A stretch of DNA of 37,154 nucleotides from HK-STAS-PATE-34 sp031973435 (lineage in GTDB: Bacteria > Patescibacteriota > Minisyncoccia > Phycocordibacterales > UBA9973): contig DALYDA010000006.1 of the NCBI GenBank assembly GCA_031973435.1, forward strand, positions 1-37,154. Reading direction: 5' to 3'. How positions within the stretch are numbered: the first letter of the stretch is position 1; each line of letters begins with the position of its first letter. Shown here piece by piece: positions 7,476-15,853 of this stretch. The notes under the pieces were generated by a model that was not told the origin of the DNA, ran no database searches, and saw only the letters and a list, made by a program, of their open reading frames with translations. Both the position numbers and the translations under genes were made by a program.

Positions 7476-10400
7476 CTACCGTATATCTTCGGTTGGTTTA
7501 TTATCACCCTTACTGTTTTTGTCGAAACCAGTACCTGCTGGGATCAGACGTCCGATAATAACGTTTTCTTTCAGACCTCGAAGACGATCGATACCTCCGC
7601 GGATCGCGTTTGTAATCAATACTTTATTTGTGTTTTGGAATGAAGCAGCAGATAGCCAACTCTTTGTAGTCAAAGATACTTCTGATATTCCAAGAACTAG
7701 TGTATCAGCAACAGACTTCTCTCCTCCGTCCTCTTTCACTCTTTCGTTCTCCTCTTCTAGTTCTAGAACTTCAACTATTTCGCCTGGTGAGAAAGTAGTG
7801 TCTCCAGCTTCCTTTATTCTTCGTCTAGAGAACATTTGACGTATGATTATCTCAATATGCTTTCTTGAAATAGAAGCACTTTGAAGCTCATAAACTTTGT
7901 TTATTTCATGAACGATATAATCTTCTGCTATTTCTTTACTACTATACTTTAGCAACTCAACTATATCAGCTGAACCGTCTGTAAGTAATTGACCTTTTAC
8001 GATCCTGTCTCCAGCCTTTACAATCGGAAGTCTACGGAAAGCCACAGTGTAGATAATCTCATTTGATTTACCATCAACCTTTGTATCTGAAAGAACAAGG
8101 ATTGTTTTCTCTGTTCCATCGTCCTTTATCTCAACCACTTCTCCATCTGTTTGGGAGATAATAGCAGGATTCTTAGGGATTCTTCTTTCGAATATTTCTT
8201 CAACTCTCGGCAAACCTTGTGTGATGTCTGTACCCGCGACACCTCCGGCGTGGAATGTTCGAAGTGTAAGCTGTGTTCCTGGTTCTCCGATCGCTTGCGC
8301 GGCGATGATACCGACTGCCTCGCCTTTCTTTACAAGAGTGTTTCTACCGAGGTCTAGTCCGTAACACTTCTGACAAACACCATACTTTGTTTTACATGTC
8401 ATAGGTGTACGTACTTGTACTTCTAGTACTCCAGCTTGGTCTATCTGGTCTGCGTCTTCTTTCATGATTAGGTGTCCTTTCTTGAATAGAACATTGTCGT
8501 CCTTGTCCTTTACAGGCTGTGCAAGCACGCGTCCACGGATATTTTTTGAAAGAGAGATCTCGATTCCAGAAATATTTTCCTTTGTGAGTCTCTTTGAGTC
8601 TGTAGTTCCACAATCCTCTTCTGTTACAACCACGTCTTGTGCGACGTCAACCAGACGTCTTGTTAGATAACCAGCCTTTGCAGTACTTAGAGCTGTGTCG
8701 GCTAGACCCTTACGTGAACCGTGAGTAGTAATGAAGTATTGAATAGGTGAAAGTCCTTCGATAAATGAAGGGATGATTGGGTACTCAATGATACGTCCTG
8801 TAGTGTTTTGGATGAGACCTTTCATACCTGCCATCTGAGAAATGTTAGACATACTACCTCTTGCTTTCGGATAGATTAGGTCATACGCAGATCCTCCTTT
8901 TGGAAGCGCACTAACAGCGAGAAGTTTATCAACTTCAGTTTTCGCACCTTCCCATACTTCGATAACCTTTCGGTATTTTTCTTCTTGAGAAAGAAGTCCT
9001 TCGTGATACTGAGAGATAACTTCTTTTTCTTTTGCTCGAGAATTTGCAACTACTTCCTTTTTTCCTTCAGGAACTCGAACATTGTCGAGACTCCATGTTG
9101 TACCTGAATAAGTAGCGTATTTGTAACCAAAGTTTTTTATCTTGTCTAGGAATTTTGGAGTCTCATCGATACCGTAATGCATGATGAACTCATCTACAAG
9201 TTTTGAAACTCGAGACGCAGTCACTTCTTCGTTTAGGTATGGGAAATCATCTGGAAGTATAGTGTTGAACAAAAGTCTTCCGACTGTAGTCTCAAAATAC
9301 TTTCCTTCAAATTTGTCATACTTTGGTTTTTCTGTAGGAAGGATTGTTATTTTCGCATGTATACCAACTCCACCAAAGTCATAAGTAGTTATGGCGTGGT
9401 TAGGACTTGAGAAATAACTTCCCTCTCCTTTTTCTCCTTCAACAATCTTTGTCATCCAGAAACTACCAAGCACCATGTCCATACGTGGGTTTGTGATTGG
9501 GTCTCCGTTTGCAGGCTTTAGAAGGTTTCTATTTGCAGCAATGAGTTCTCCAGCTTCTTTTTGAGCTTCATCTGAAAGTGGTACGTATACCGCCATCTGG
9601 TCTCCGTCGAAGTCAGCGTTGAATGCCTGACAAACTAGAGGGTGAAGTTGTATAGCGTTTCCTTCGATAAGAATCGGGTGGAAAGCTTGTATACCTAGTC
9701 TGTGCAAAGTTGGAGCACGGTTTAGGAGTACGTATTTACCTTGGATTATTTCTTCCAAGATTACCCAGACTTCAGGTACTCTCTCGTCTATAAGTTTGTT
9801 AGCTCCGCGGATATTGAAAGCCATTTCTCTTTCAAGAATCTTTGAAATAACAAACGGTCTGAAAAGTTCGAGGGCCATGTGTTTTGGCAAACCACATTGA
9901 TCTAGGTTTAGTGCTGGACCAACAACGATCACAGAACGTCCTGAGTAGTCAACTCGCTTTCCGAGCAAGTTTTGTCGGAACAATCCTTGCTTGCTCTTTA
10001 GGTTATCTGAAAGAGACTTCAATGCTCGTCTTTGGCTCTTTGCCATTGCTTGCGAGTCTGAAGTTTGACACATAGAGTTGTCTAGAAGTGCGTCTACTGC
10101 TTCTTGAAGGATTCTTTTTTCGTTTCGAAGAATCACGTCTGGAGCATGTATCTCCTTTAGTTTTCTCAAACGGTTGTTTCGGTTTATAACACGACGATAT
10201 AGATCATTTATATCTGAAGTAGCATGTCTTCCACCTTCAATAGCAACCATCGGTCGAAGTTGTGGTGGGATAACTGGGATATTTACTAGGAACATCCACT
10301 CTGGTCTTATATTTGCATGCATCATTGATCGGATAAGTGAAAGTCGTTTCTTTAGTTTTTCTTTGTCCAACTTTCCTGCTTCTTCTATCATTTTCTCTGT

Positions 10401-11099
10401 ATTGACCCTTGCTTTTTCAAGGTCCATATTTTTCAAAAGAGAATATATAGCTTCAGCACCAATAGATGCCTCAAAACATGAGCCGTATTTTAGTGAGAAA
10501 TGGTGGTATGAAATCTCATTCATCACCTTTCCAACTGTTATATCTGCTATTTCTTTTTTTGTAGCAAGAAGAAGTTCTTTTAGTTTGTCCCTGTCTTCAT
10601 CTTTTTCTACTGCTTTTACTTTTTGTTTGTATTCTTGTTCGATATCCTTGATCAATCTCTCTTTCTCATCTTCATGAGCTTTTGTGATTATGTAACCAGC
10701 GAAGTATACAACCTTCTCAAGGTCGGATGATGTTATACCAAGGAGAGTTGCCATACGTGACGGCACACTCTTTAGGAACCAGATGTGAGCAACAGGAGAA
10801 GCTAGTTCTATGTGTCCCATTCGATCACGTCGAACAATAGAGCGAGTTACTTCAACTCCACACTTTTCACAAACTATTCCTTGGAATCTTATTCTTTTGT
10901 ACTTACCACAGTAACACTCATAGTCCTTTTCTGGTCCGAATATTTTTTCATCGAATAGTCCCCCTCTTTCACTTCTACCAGTACGGTAGTTTATAGTTTC
11001 TGGTTTTGTTACTTCGCCATATGACCATTCTCGAACTCGATCTGGAGATGCTAAACGAAGTGTGATGTAGTCAAAATCTGATGTATTTAGAGTTTTCAT
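7476..11099 (-). CDS. rpoC: RNA polymerase beta' subunit
   Basis: 1207 residues. Features in order: N-terminal zinc ribbon (CYCGKYKR, CEKCGVEV), clamp and lid, and the catalytic NADFDGDQMAV loop with the Mg-binding aspartates at 496, 498 and 500. Then come the bridge-helix/trigger-loop region (LADTALSTAKAGYLTRRL) and the second zinc site (CGTT, then CKTKYGVCQKC). The C-terminal GEPGTQLTLRTFHAGG motif and LLPAGTGF-like tail (RLIPAGTGF) are present. There is no large lineage-specific insertion, which makes it compact. It follows rpoB by 19 bp on the same transcript and has no clear Shine-Dalgarno sequence. Confidence 0.98.
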   Translation of the reverse strand: MKTLNTSDFDYITLRLASPDRVREWSYGEVTKPETINYRTGRSERGGLFDEKIFGPEKDYECYCGKYKRIRFQGIVCEKCGVEVTRSIVRRDRMGHIELASPVAHIWFLKSVPSRMATLLGITSSDLEKVVYFAGYIITKAHEDEKERLIKDIEQEYKQKVKAVEKDEDRDKLKELLLATKKEIADITVGKVMNEISYHHFSLKYGSCFEASIGAEAIYSLLKNMDLEKARVNTEKMIEEAGKLDKEKLKKRLSLIRSMMHANIRPEWMFLVNIPVIPPQLRPMVAIEGGRHATSDINDLYRRVINRNNRLRKLKEIHAPDVILRNEKRILQEAVDALLDNSMCQTSDSQAMAKSQRRALKSLSDNLKSKQGLFRQNLLGKRVDYSGRSVIVVGPALNLDQCGLPKHMALELFRPFVISKILEREMAFNIRGANKLIDERVPEVWVILEEIIQGKYVLLNRAPTLHRLGIQAFHPILIEGNAIQLHPLVCQAFNADFDGDQMAVYVPLSDEAQKEAGELIAANRNLLKPANGDPITNPRMDMVLGSFWMTKIVEGEKGEGSYFSSPNHAITTYDFGGVGIHAKITILPTEKPKYDKFEGKYFETTVGRLLFNTILPDDFPYLNEEVTASRVSKLVDEFIMHYGIDETPKFLDKIKNFGYKYATYSGTTWSLDNVRVPEGKKEVVANSRAKEKEVISQYHEGLLSQEEKYRKVIEVWEGAKTEVDKLLAVSALPKGGSAYDLIYPKARGSMSNISQMAGMKGLIQNTTGRIIEYPIIPSFIEGLSPIQYFITTHGSRKGLADTALSTAKAGYLTRRLVDVAQDVVVTEEDCGTTDSKRLTKENISGIEISLSKNIRGRVLAQPVKDKDDNVLFKKGHLIMKEDADQIDQAGVLEVQVRTPMTCKTKYGVCQKCYGLDLGRNTLVKKGEAVGIIAAQAIGEPGTQLTLRTFHAGGVAGTDITQGLPRVEEIFERRIPKNPAIISQTDGEVVEIKDDGTEKTILVLSDTKVDGKSNEIIYTVAFRRLPIVKAGDRIVKGQLLTDGSADIVELLKYSSKEIAEDYIVHEINKVYELQSASISRKHIEIIIRQMFSRRRIKEAGDTTFSPGEIVEVLELEEENERVKEDGGEKSVADTLVLGISEVSLTTKSWLSAASFQNTNKVLITNAIRGGIDRLRGLKENVIIGRLIPAGTGFDKNSKGDNKPTEDIR

Positions 11100-11118
11100 A
11101 TATTTATTATGATTAGGA

Positions 11119-14100
11119 TTAATCTTGACTTCCTACCTCGGGAACACTTTCGATCGACCTCTTTGGATTGTTACTTTTTAGTTCTACATCTAGTGCTAGA
11201 CCTCGTAGATAGTTGAGCATAACTTGGAACGACGCGGGTGCATTTGCATTTGTGATCTTCTCTCCCTTTATGATCGCATCAAATGCTTGTGTTCTACCTT
11301 GGATGTCGTCTGATTTGTAAGTTAGCATTTCACGAAGTGCATATGCGGCACCATAACCTTCCAGTGCCCACACTTCCATTTCTCCAAATCTCTGTCCTCC
11401 ACCCTGCGCCTTTCCTCCGAGTGGCTGCTGAGTGATGAGTGAGTATGGACCAATAGATCGCATGTGAATCTTGTCTTCTACCATGTGGTGAAGTTTCAAG
11501 ATGTACATGATACCGACTGCAATATTTCTATCGAACTTCTCTCCTGTTCGTCCGTCAAACAATGGTATCTCTCCAGACTCTGGCATACCTGCTGCCTTAA
11601 GTTCTTGTTTTATTTCATCGATGTTTGCTCCACTAAATGGCGGAACGATAGCTTGATATCCGAGTGTGTCTGCAGCGATACCAAGGTGCATTTCTAGAAT
11701 TTGTCCGAGGTTCATACGAGATGGAACTCCAAGTGGAGTAAGGATCATATCAACAGGTGTTCCGTCTTCCATGTATGGCATATCTTCTTGTGGAAGAATA
11801 GTTGAGATAACACCCTTGTTTCCGTGTCGTCCTGCTAGCTTGTCTCCAACAGAGATATTTCTAACCTGTGCAACTTCTAGAACAATTTTCTTTATGACAC
11901 CACTTTCTAGTTGATCACCTCTTTCTCGTGAAAAGATTTTTACTGAGATTACTCGTCCTTTCTTTCCATGAGGCATTCGAAGTGATGAGTCTTTTACATC
12001 ACGTGCTTTTTCAGCAAAGATAGATCTTAGCAATCTTTCTTCTGGTGTAAGTTCTGTCTCACCCTTTGGTGTGATCTTACCTACCAATATGTCGTTTTCT
12101 CCTACCTCTGCTCCTATTCGAACTACTCCTTCTTCATCTAGATCTTTTAGTTTTGCTTCACCAACGTTTGGAATATCGCGTGTTGTAACCTCAGGCCCAA
12201 GTTTTGTATCTCGAACCATAGAAGTAAACTCCTCTATATATATAGAAGTAAATTTACTGTCTCTCACTAATCTTTCAGAAAGTATTATGGCGTCTTCATA
12301 GTTTGCACCGTTCCATGTCATGAATGCCACTTTTACGTTTTGACCGATAGATATTTGTCCGTGGTCCGTTGAAGATGTGTCTGCTAGAACATCACCTTTC
12401 TTTACTTTATCTCCCAAAGAAACTATTGGTCTTTGGTGGAAAACAGAGAAGTTGTTTGTTCGTGAGAAGTTTACAAGTGGATATGTTTTCTTTTTATCCC
12501 CAGACTTAATAACTATTTCTTTTCCGTCTACGTACTCTACTGTTCCTTCTGCTTCAGCAACAACAAGTCTACCTGAATATCTAGAAGCGAGTTCTTCCAT
12601 ACCTGTTGCAACGAGAGGTCTCTCAGGAGCTACACATGGAACTGCCTGCTTTTGCATGTTCGATCCCATGAGCGCACGGTTTGCGTCGTTGTGTTCTAGG
12701 AAAGGAACCATTGAAGTAGCTACTGAGTATGCTTGGTTTGTAGCAACGTCTATGAACTCTACTTTTTCTTTTTCTATAAGACCAGGAACTGTATTGATAC
12801 GAGCTTCCACGTATTCATCTTCTATCTTTCCATCTTTGTCATATCTTGTTCCTGCATGAGCGATGATATATCTTTCTTCATCGAGCGCGTTTAGGAATGT
12901 TACTTCATTTGTAACTTTTCCATTCTTTACCTTTATGTAAGGAGATTCGATAATACCGAATTCGTTTAGTCTTGCGTATGTTGCAAGGTGAAGAATCAAA
13001 CCTATGTTTGGACCTTCAGGTGTGTGAATCGGACAAACTCTACCGTAGTGAGAAGTGTGAACGTCACGAACCTCAAGTGATGCACGCTCTTTTGTAAGTC
13101 CACCAGGACCAAGTGCTGACACAATACGAAGGTGTTCTATTTCTGCCAAGACGTTTTCTTGGTTCATGAACTGTGAAAGCTGGTTTGTTGTGAAAAATTC
13201 TTTTACACGAGCTTGAAGTGGCTTTTGGTTTATGATCTGGATCGGTGCTGCGGTCGCCGCGTCTATAGTAGACATACGATCCTGTACATTTCTCTTTATC
13301 TGAGCCATACCAGTTCTGATCTTTTGTTGTAGAAGTTCACCTACACATCGAACACGTCTTTGTGCCAAGTGGTCTATGTCGTCTCCTTTTGCACCAGGAG
13401 TTTTTGCTAGAGTGAAAATATGTTTTGCAACCAAAACCATATCTTCTGCAGAAAGAGTTCTTCTGTCTATTTCTTTGCCTGCAACATCCTTCTCAAATCT
13501 GTTGTTGAACTGATATCGTCCAACAGGAGAAAGATCGTATCTTTCACCATTGAAGAGTCCGTCGATAAACTCCTTTGCGTTATCTGGAGTTGCCAAGTCG
13601 CCATCGCGTAGGCGCTTGTACATTTCTAGATATGCATCTGTTAGAGACTTGGAAGTCTCTTTTTCCAACATCAAAGTAGCCTCTGCGGAAAAGTCTTTTC
13701 CGAAAGCTTTTCCTACTGCTTCATCAGTTGCTAGTCCGAGAACTCTGAGAAGATGAATTATTGGAAACTTACGTTTCTTGTCGATGCGAACATATAGTAG
13801 TCCGTCTAGCTCTGCTTCTATTTCTATCCACACACCTCTTGAAGGTATAATCTTTGATCCGAAATATTTTTTTCCTTTTACTTCGTTTTCTGTAAAGAAA
13901 ACTCCGAAGCTTCTAGCAAGCTGTGGAACGATAACACGTTCTACTCCGTTTATAATAAATGTACCGTGTGGTGTCATCATAGGAAGATCTGTCATAAAGA
14001 TTTCCTGTTCTTTGACTGTACCTATTGCACGGTTTGTTAGTTTTACCCGAGCCTTAACAGACGACTCATAAGTAAGTTTGTTTTCCTTCGCCTCAGTTTC

Positions 14101-14322
14101 ACTGCACTTTGGCTCTGAAATATTAAAAGCTGTCCACTCAAGGTCGAACTTCTTTCCTGAGTAATCACTGATTGGAGAAAATTCTTTGAATACTTCTCCC
14201 ATTCCTTTTTCTATGAACCACTCGAATGACACGAGTTGTTGTTCTAGAAGATCTGGAAACTTGACCAGCGGTGTTCTGTACTTTGCAAAGTACTTCTTTG
14301 GGCGGTCTATCTTCTTTTGCAT
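11119..14322 (-). CDS. rpoB: RNA polymerase beta subunit
   Basis: 1067 residues, a compact beta. Visible landmarks: TPLVKFPDLLEQQ at the N-terminus, the rifampicin-region segment NQLSQFMNQENVLAEIEHLRIVSALGPGG, RVCPIHTPEGPNIGL, the GRHGNKG motif near residue 830, and the C-terminal GGKAQGGGQRFGEMEVWALEGYGA. In the rifampicin cluster the segment reads SQFMNQENVLAEIEHLRIVSALGPGGL, where many bacteria have SQFMDQ.NPL.E.THKRRLSALGPGGL. The asparagine, isoleucine-glutamate and leucine-isoleucine differences fall at classical rifampicin contacts, so natural resistance is plausible but untested. It is the first gene of the operon and follows a long structured leader. Confidence 0.98.
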   Translation of the reverse strand: MQKKIDRPKKYFAKYRTPLVKFPDLLEQQLVSFEWFIEKGMGEVFKEFSPISDYSGKKFDLEWTAFNISEPKCSETEAKENKLTYESSVKARVKLTNRAIGTVKEQEIFMTDLPMMTPHGTFIINGVERVIVPQLARSFGVFFTENEVKGKKYFGSKIIPSRGVWIEIEAELDGLLYVRIDKKRKFPIIHLLRVLGLATDEAVGKAFGKDFSAEATLMLEKETSKSLTDAYLEMYKRLRDGDLATPDNAKEFIDGLFNGERYDLSPVGRYQFNNRFEKDVAGKEIDRRTLSAEDMVLVAKHIFTLAKTPGAKGDDIDHLAQRRVRCVGELLQQKIRTGMAQIKRNVQDRMSTIDAATAAPIQIINQKPLQARVKEFFTTNQLSQFMNQENVLAEIEHLRIVSALGPGGLTKERASLEVRDVHTSHYGRVCPIHTPEGPNIGLILHLATYARLNEFGIIESPYIKVKNGKVTNEVTFLNALDEERYIIAHAGTRYDKDGKIEDEYVEARINTVPGLIEKEKVEFIDVATNQAYSVATSMVPFLEHNDANRALMGSNMQKQAVPCVAPERPLVATGMEELASRYSGRLVVAEAEGTVEYVDGKEIVIKSGDKKKTYPLVNFSRTNNFSVFHQRPIVSLGDKVKKGDVLADTSSTDHGQISIGQNVKVAFMTWNGANYEDAIILSERLVRDSKFTSIYIEEFTSMVRDTKLGPEVTTRDIPNVGEAKLKDLDEEGVVRIGAEVGENDILVGKITPKGETELTPEERLLRSIFAEKARDVKDSSLRMPHGKKGRVISVKIFSRERGDQLESGVIKKIVLEVAQVRNISVGDKLAGRHGNKGVISTILPQEDMPYMEDGTPVDMILTPLGVPSRMNLGQILEMHLGIAADTLGYQAIVPPFSGANIDEIKQELKAAGMPESGEIPLFDGRTGEKFDRNIAVGIMYILKLHHMVEDKIHMRSIGPYSLITQQPLGGKAQGGGQRFGEMEVWALEGYGAAYALREMLTYKSDDIQGRTQAFDAIIKGEKITNANAPASFQVMLNYLRGLALDVELKSNNPKRSIESVPEVGSQD

Positions 14323-14507
14323 AAAGATTTTTTATAAAAATTACACAATCCAGAAAGACACAGAAAACGGCGAAAGAACAAGCCATAGGGCATGTTCGGT
14401 CCTTCGTTTATCGTTGTATTTTTGTATTGTTTTGCACTATACGCGACTTATAGTACGGAGTAATGGCGATTGAATGCTCTCGGGACACAATCGGTCAATC
14501 GAATAGG
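14323..14507 (-). promoter_or_regulatory. Long structured 5' leader of rpoB operon
   Basis: About 180 nt of non-coding sequence lie between the predicted promoter and rpoB. Three hairpins can be drawn on the minus strand. One has 7-bp arms CGATTGA/TCAATCG (about 14466-14502). A second has 6-bp arms ACTATA/TATAGT (about 14436-14454). The third is strong: GAACA-GCC/GGC-TGTTC with a CTAT loop (14376-14397), flanked by a further CGAA/TTCG pairing. No poly-T run marks a simple attenuator and no ORF is evident. It may control RNA polymerase synthesis, for example by autoregulation. This accounts for most of the 321-bp gap 14323-14643. Confidence 0.55.
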
Positions 14508-14536
14508 AGTCTACCTGAAACCAACCTTTTTGTCAA
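14508..14536 (-). promoter_or_regulatory. Promoter of the rpoB-rpoC-dnaG-rpoD operon
   Basis: Minus strand: -35 TTGACA (14531-14536), 17-bp spacer, -10 TAGACT (14508-14513). Start of transcription is expected near 14501. Confidence 0.75.
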
Positions 14537-14565
14537 CCCCGTCACTTGCGAGCGACGCGGTTGAC
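14532..14565. repeat. 34-bp inverted repeat overlapping the rpoB -35
   Basis: GTCAACC-C-CGTC (14532-14543) and GACG-C-GGTTGAC (14554-14565) are inverted copies with a single central C/C mismatch, separated by 10 bp. One arm contains five of the six -35 bases. It looks like an operator; no run of T supports a terminator. Confidence 0.6.
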
Positions 14566-14594
14566 CCTCTAACTGCCCTTCTGCTGTGGGAATT

Positions 14595-14617
14595 AAAAAA
14601 GACCGGGGATACCGATC
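14595..14617 (-). terminator. Terminator of the 14644-14955 gene
   Basis: On the minus strand GATCGG (14612-14617) pairs with CCGGTC (14601-14606), including one G-U, and is followed by six T (14595-14600). Confidence 0.75.
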
Positions 14618-14643
14618 TAGTTTTCTAACTCTTCCAAAATTTA

Positions 14644-14955
14644 TTATATCTCTTTCAGTGTCCGCATAAGCCCGGCCATAACGAAATTTCCAGTCAAAAG
14701 AGCAATATCAAATTTTTCTTGGCATTTTTTGTTTGTGCCATAAACGAGGTCCATATTTTCAGTGACCGTTTTTGCACGGCCAATGATCTGCATAACATCT
14801 TCGTATGGAACATCCTTGTCCATATTGTCCTTAAGATAGGAAGTTATTTCCCGATACTCTTTTCGAATCTCCTTTTTTGTTGGTGCCTGAGCATTTACGC
14901 CTGTGACAGAAAAAAGGCAAAGTAATACTACGAATATTAAATTTTTCATGTTCAT
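14644..14955 (-). CDS. Small exported hypothetical protein, 103 aa
   Basis: Starts MNMKNLIFVV, with a classical signal peptide: a short basic N-region, hydrophobic core about 5-18, and probable cleavage after VNA (before QAPTKK). The mature part (about 80 residues) is charged and helical, contains YREITSYLKDNMDKDVPYEDV, and has one cysteine. A longer reading frame opens at 14994, but its extra codons contain the -10 box, so 14955 (or 14949) is the likely start. I do not recognise the family. It is a single-gene unit with its own promoter and terminator, placed just upstream of the rpoB control region. Confidence 0.7.
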   Translation of the reverse strand: MNMKNLIFVVLLCLFSVTGVNAQAPTKKEIRKEYREITSYLKDNMDKDVPYEDVMQIIGRAKTVTENMDLVYGTNKKCQEKFDIALLTGNFVMAGLMRTLKEI

Positions 14956-14975
14956 TGGTTTTGATTTTTGCCAAT

Positions 14976-15004
14976 ATCTTATAACGAAACACAATATGTG
15001 TCAA
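14976..15004 (-). promoter_or_regulatory. Promoter of the 14644-14955 gene
   Basis: Minus strand: TTGACA (14999-15004), 17-bp spacer, TAAGAT (14976-14981). Start codon 20 bp downstream. Confidence 0.65.
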
Positions 15005-15012
15005 CGCTAGAA

Positions 15013-15041
15013 CGATAAAGGATCTCCTATTAGAGAGATCC
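15013..15041 (-). terminator. Hairpin after the 15052-15354 gene
   Basis: Perfect 7-bp arms GGATCTC/GAGATCC (15020-15026 and 15035-15041) with an 8-nt loop. Only a short T-run follows on the minus strand, so termination strength is uncertain. Confidence 0.55.
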
Positions 15042-15051
15042 GTATAAAATG

Positions 15052-15354
15052 TCATTTCTTTTTCTTGGCAGGCTTAGGTGGCCAAGTCGGAACAGTTTTT
15101 GAGAAAGCGCGGAAGAAGGATGCAATCCATCTTCCAATCACCATAAACCCAAATATTGTCCAAACTTTCCACGAATCCATGCCGGCTGTCTCATTCTTCT
15201 TTTTTTCAGACCAAGTTTTTTGAACTGAAACTTTGAAGTGAGAAAAAATACGGCCAATATAAGAAAAAGTCTCGAGGGTCATTTTAAAACCCCAAGATAC
15301 GGCGGATATGATAACATTCATACCTGATCCGTTCACCTTTGGTAAAGTGCTCAT
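15052..15354 (-). CDS. Small hypothetical membrane-associated protein, about 100 aa
   Basis: 100 residues from the first ATG. A downstream ATG (15321, giving 89 residues) has a better purine-rich lead-in (AAAGGTGA), but the first ATG sits where a transcript from the promoter at 15363 would begin. A hydrophobic aromatic segment (about 63-85, WKVWTIFGFMVIGRWIASFF) is probably one membrane helix. The C-terminus is proline- and lysine-rich (PPKPAKKKK). The first half contains KVSVQKTWSEKKK. I recognise no family. It is flanked by its own promoter and a hairpin. Confidence 0.6.
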   Translation of the reverse strand: MSTLPKVNGSGMNVIISAVSWGFKMTLETFSYIGRIFSHFKVSVQKTWSEKKKNETAGMDSWKVWTIFGFMVIGRWIASFFRAFSKTVPTWPPKPAKKKK

Positions 15355-15362
15355 TTAGCTAT

Positions 15363-15392
15363 ATTATAGCACACTTATATGCCTTTTGTCAA
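15363..15392 (-). promoter_or_regulatory. Promoter of the 15052-15354 gene
   Basis: Minus strand: TTGACA (15387-15392), 18-bp spacer, consensus TATAAT (15363-15368). The -10 ends 8 bp before the ATG, so the mRNA may be leaderless. Confidence 0.8.
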
Positions 15393-15404
15393 GCACTATT
15401 TATC

Positions 15405-15433
15405 CAAAAAGAAAAGGCCTTTTGAGCCTTTAT
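15405..15433 (-). terminator. Terminator of the 15465-15770 gene
   Basis: On the minus strand AAAGGC can pair with GCCTTT across a 7-nt loop (about 15413-15432), followed by a T-rich run. Confidence 0.75.
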
Positions 15434-15464
15434 TTCCTGCCTAGGATATATATCTTGAAAGTAA

Positions 15465-15770
15465 TTAGTACTCCCAATTTATGTATCTTTTTTTATATTC
15501 CAACCACCTCATTGTGGCCGAAACTGACCCAAGTTCCCGTGCAATAATTTCAATTTTATAAATTATTTTACGAAAAAATTTTCTAGTGCTTTTGTTGTGT
15601 TTTTCTGAAAAATGAATAAAGGCATTTTGTAAAGCTGCCAACATCTTGAGTCGACCCTTTTGTTCATTTATATTTTCTATATATTCAAAGACTTCTTTTC
15701 TCTCGTTCCGAGAGCTATACTGAAAGCCATTTTTTGAAATATTGAGTAATTCGTTAAGTTCAAAGTTCAT
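15465..15770 (-). CDS. Small basic hypothetical protein, 101 aa
   Basis: 101 residues, soluble and basic, probably all-helical. Segments include ERKEVFEYIENINEQKG and RKFFRKIIYKIEIIARELG, and it ends in an aromatic tail (WLEYKKRYINWEY). There is no signal peptide or membrane helix. I do not recognise a family; a nucleic-acid or protein-binding helical bundle is possible but unproven. It is driven by copy A of the 41-bp promoter repeat and ends at its own terminator. This is the same arrangement as the two paralogous genes upstream. Confidence 0.6.
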   Translation of the reverse strand: MNFELNELLNISKNGFQYSSRNERKEVFEYIENINEQKGRLKMLAALQNAFIHFSEKHNKSTRKFFRKIIYKIEIIARELGSVSATMRWLEYKKRYINWEY

Positions 15771-15775
15771 AGACC

Positions 15776-15816
15776 AAATTTTTCTTCACTTTATCAGAAA
15801 AATTAAGTTTGTCAAA
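15776..15816 (-). repeat. 41-bp promoter repeat, copy A
   Basis: Minus strand: TTGACA (15810-15815), 16 bp ending TGA, TAAAGT (15788-15793), then an A-rich leader. It matches copies B and C at 39 of 41 positions and drives the 15465-15770 gene. Confidence 0.8.
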
Positions 15817-15818
15817 AA

Positions 15819-15846
15819 AATAAAAAATCCCGATTTTATGTCGGGA
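15819..15846 (-). terminator. Terminator of the 15854-16600 gene
   Basis: TCCCGA/TCGGGA arms (15828-15833, 15841-15846), then a T-rich run on the minus strand. It abuts the copy A promoter. Confidence 0.85.
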
Positions 15847-15853
15847 ATATTTT

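Noticed and set aside
14831..15055. Minus-strand frame of 74 codons overlapping the exported protein gene
   Set aside because: It covers a promoter and a terminator and overlaps the better frame with a signal peptide; regarded as chance.
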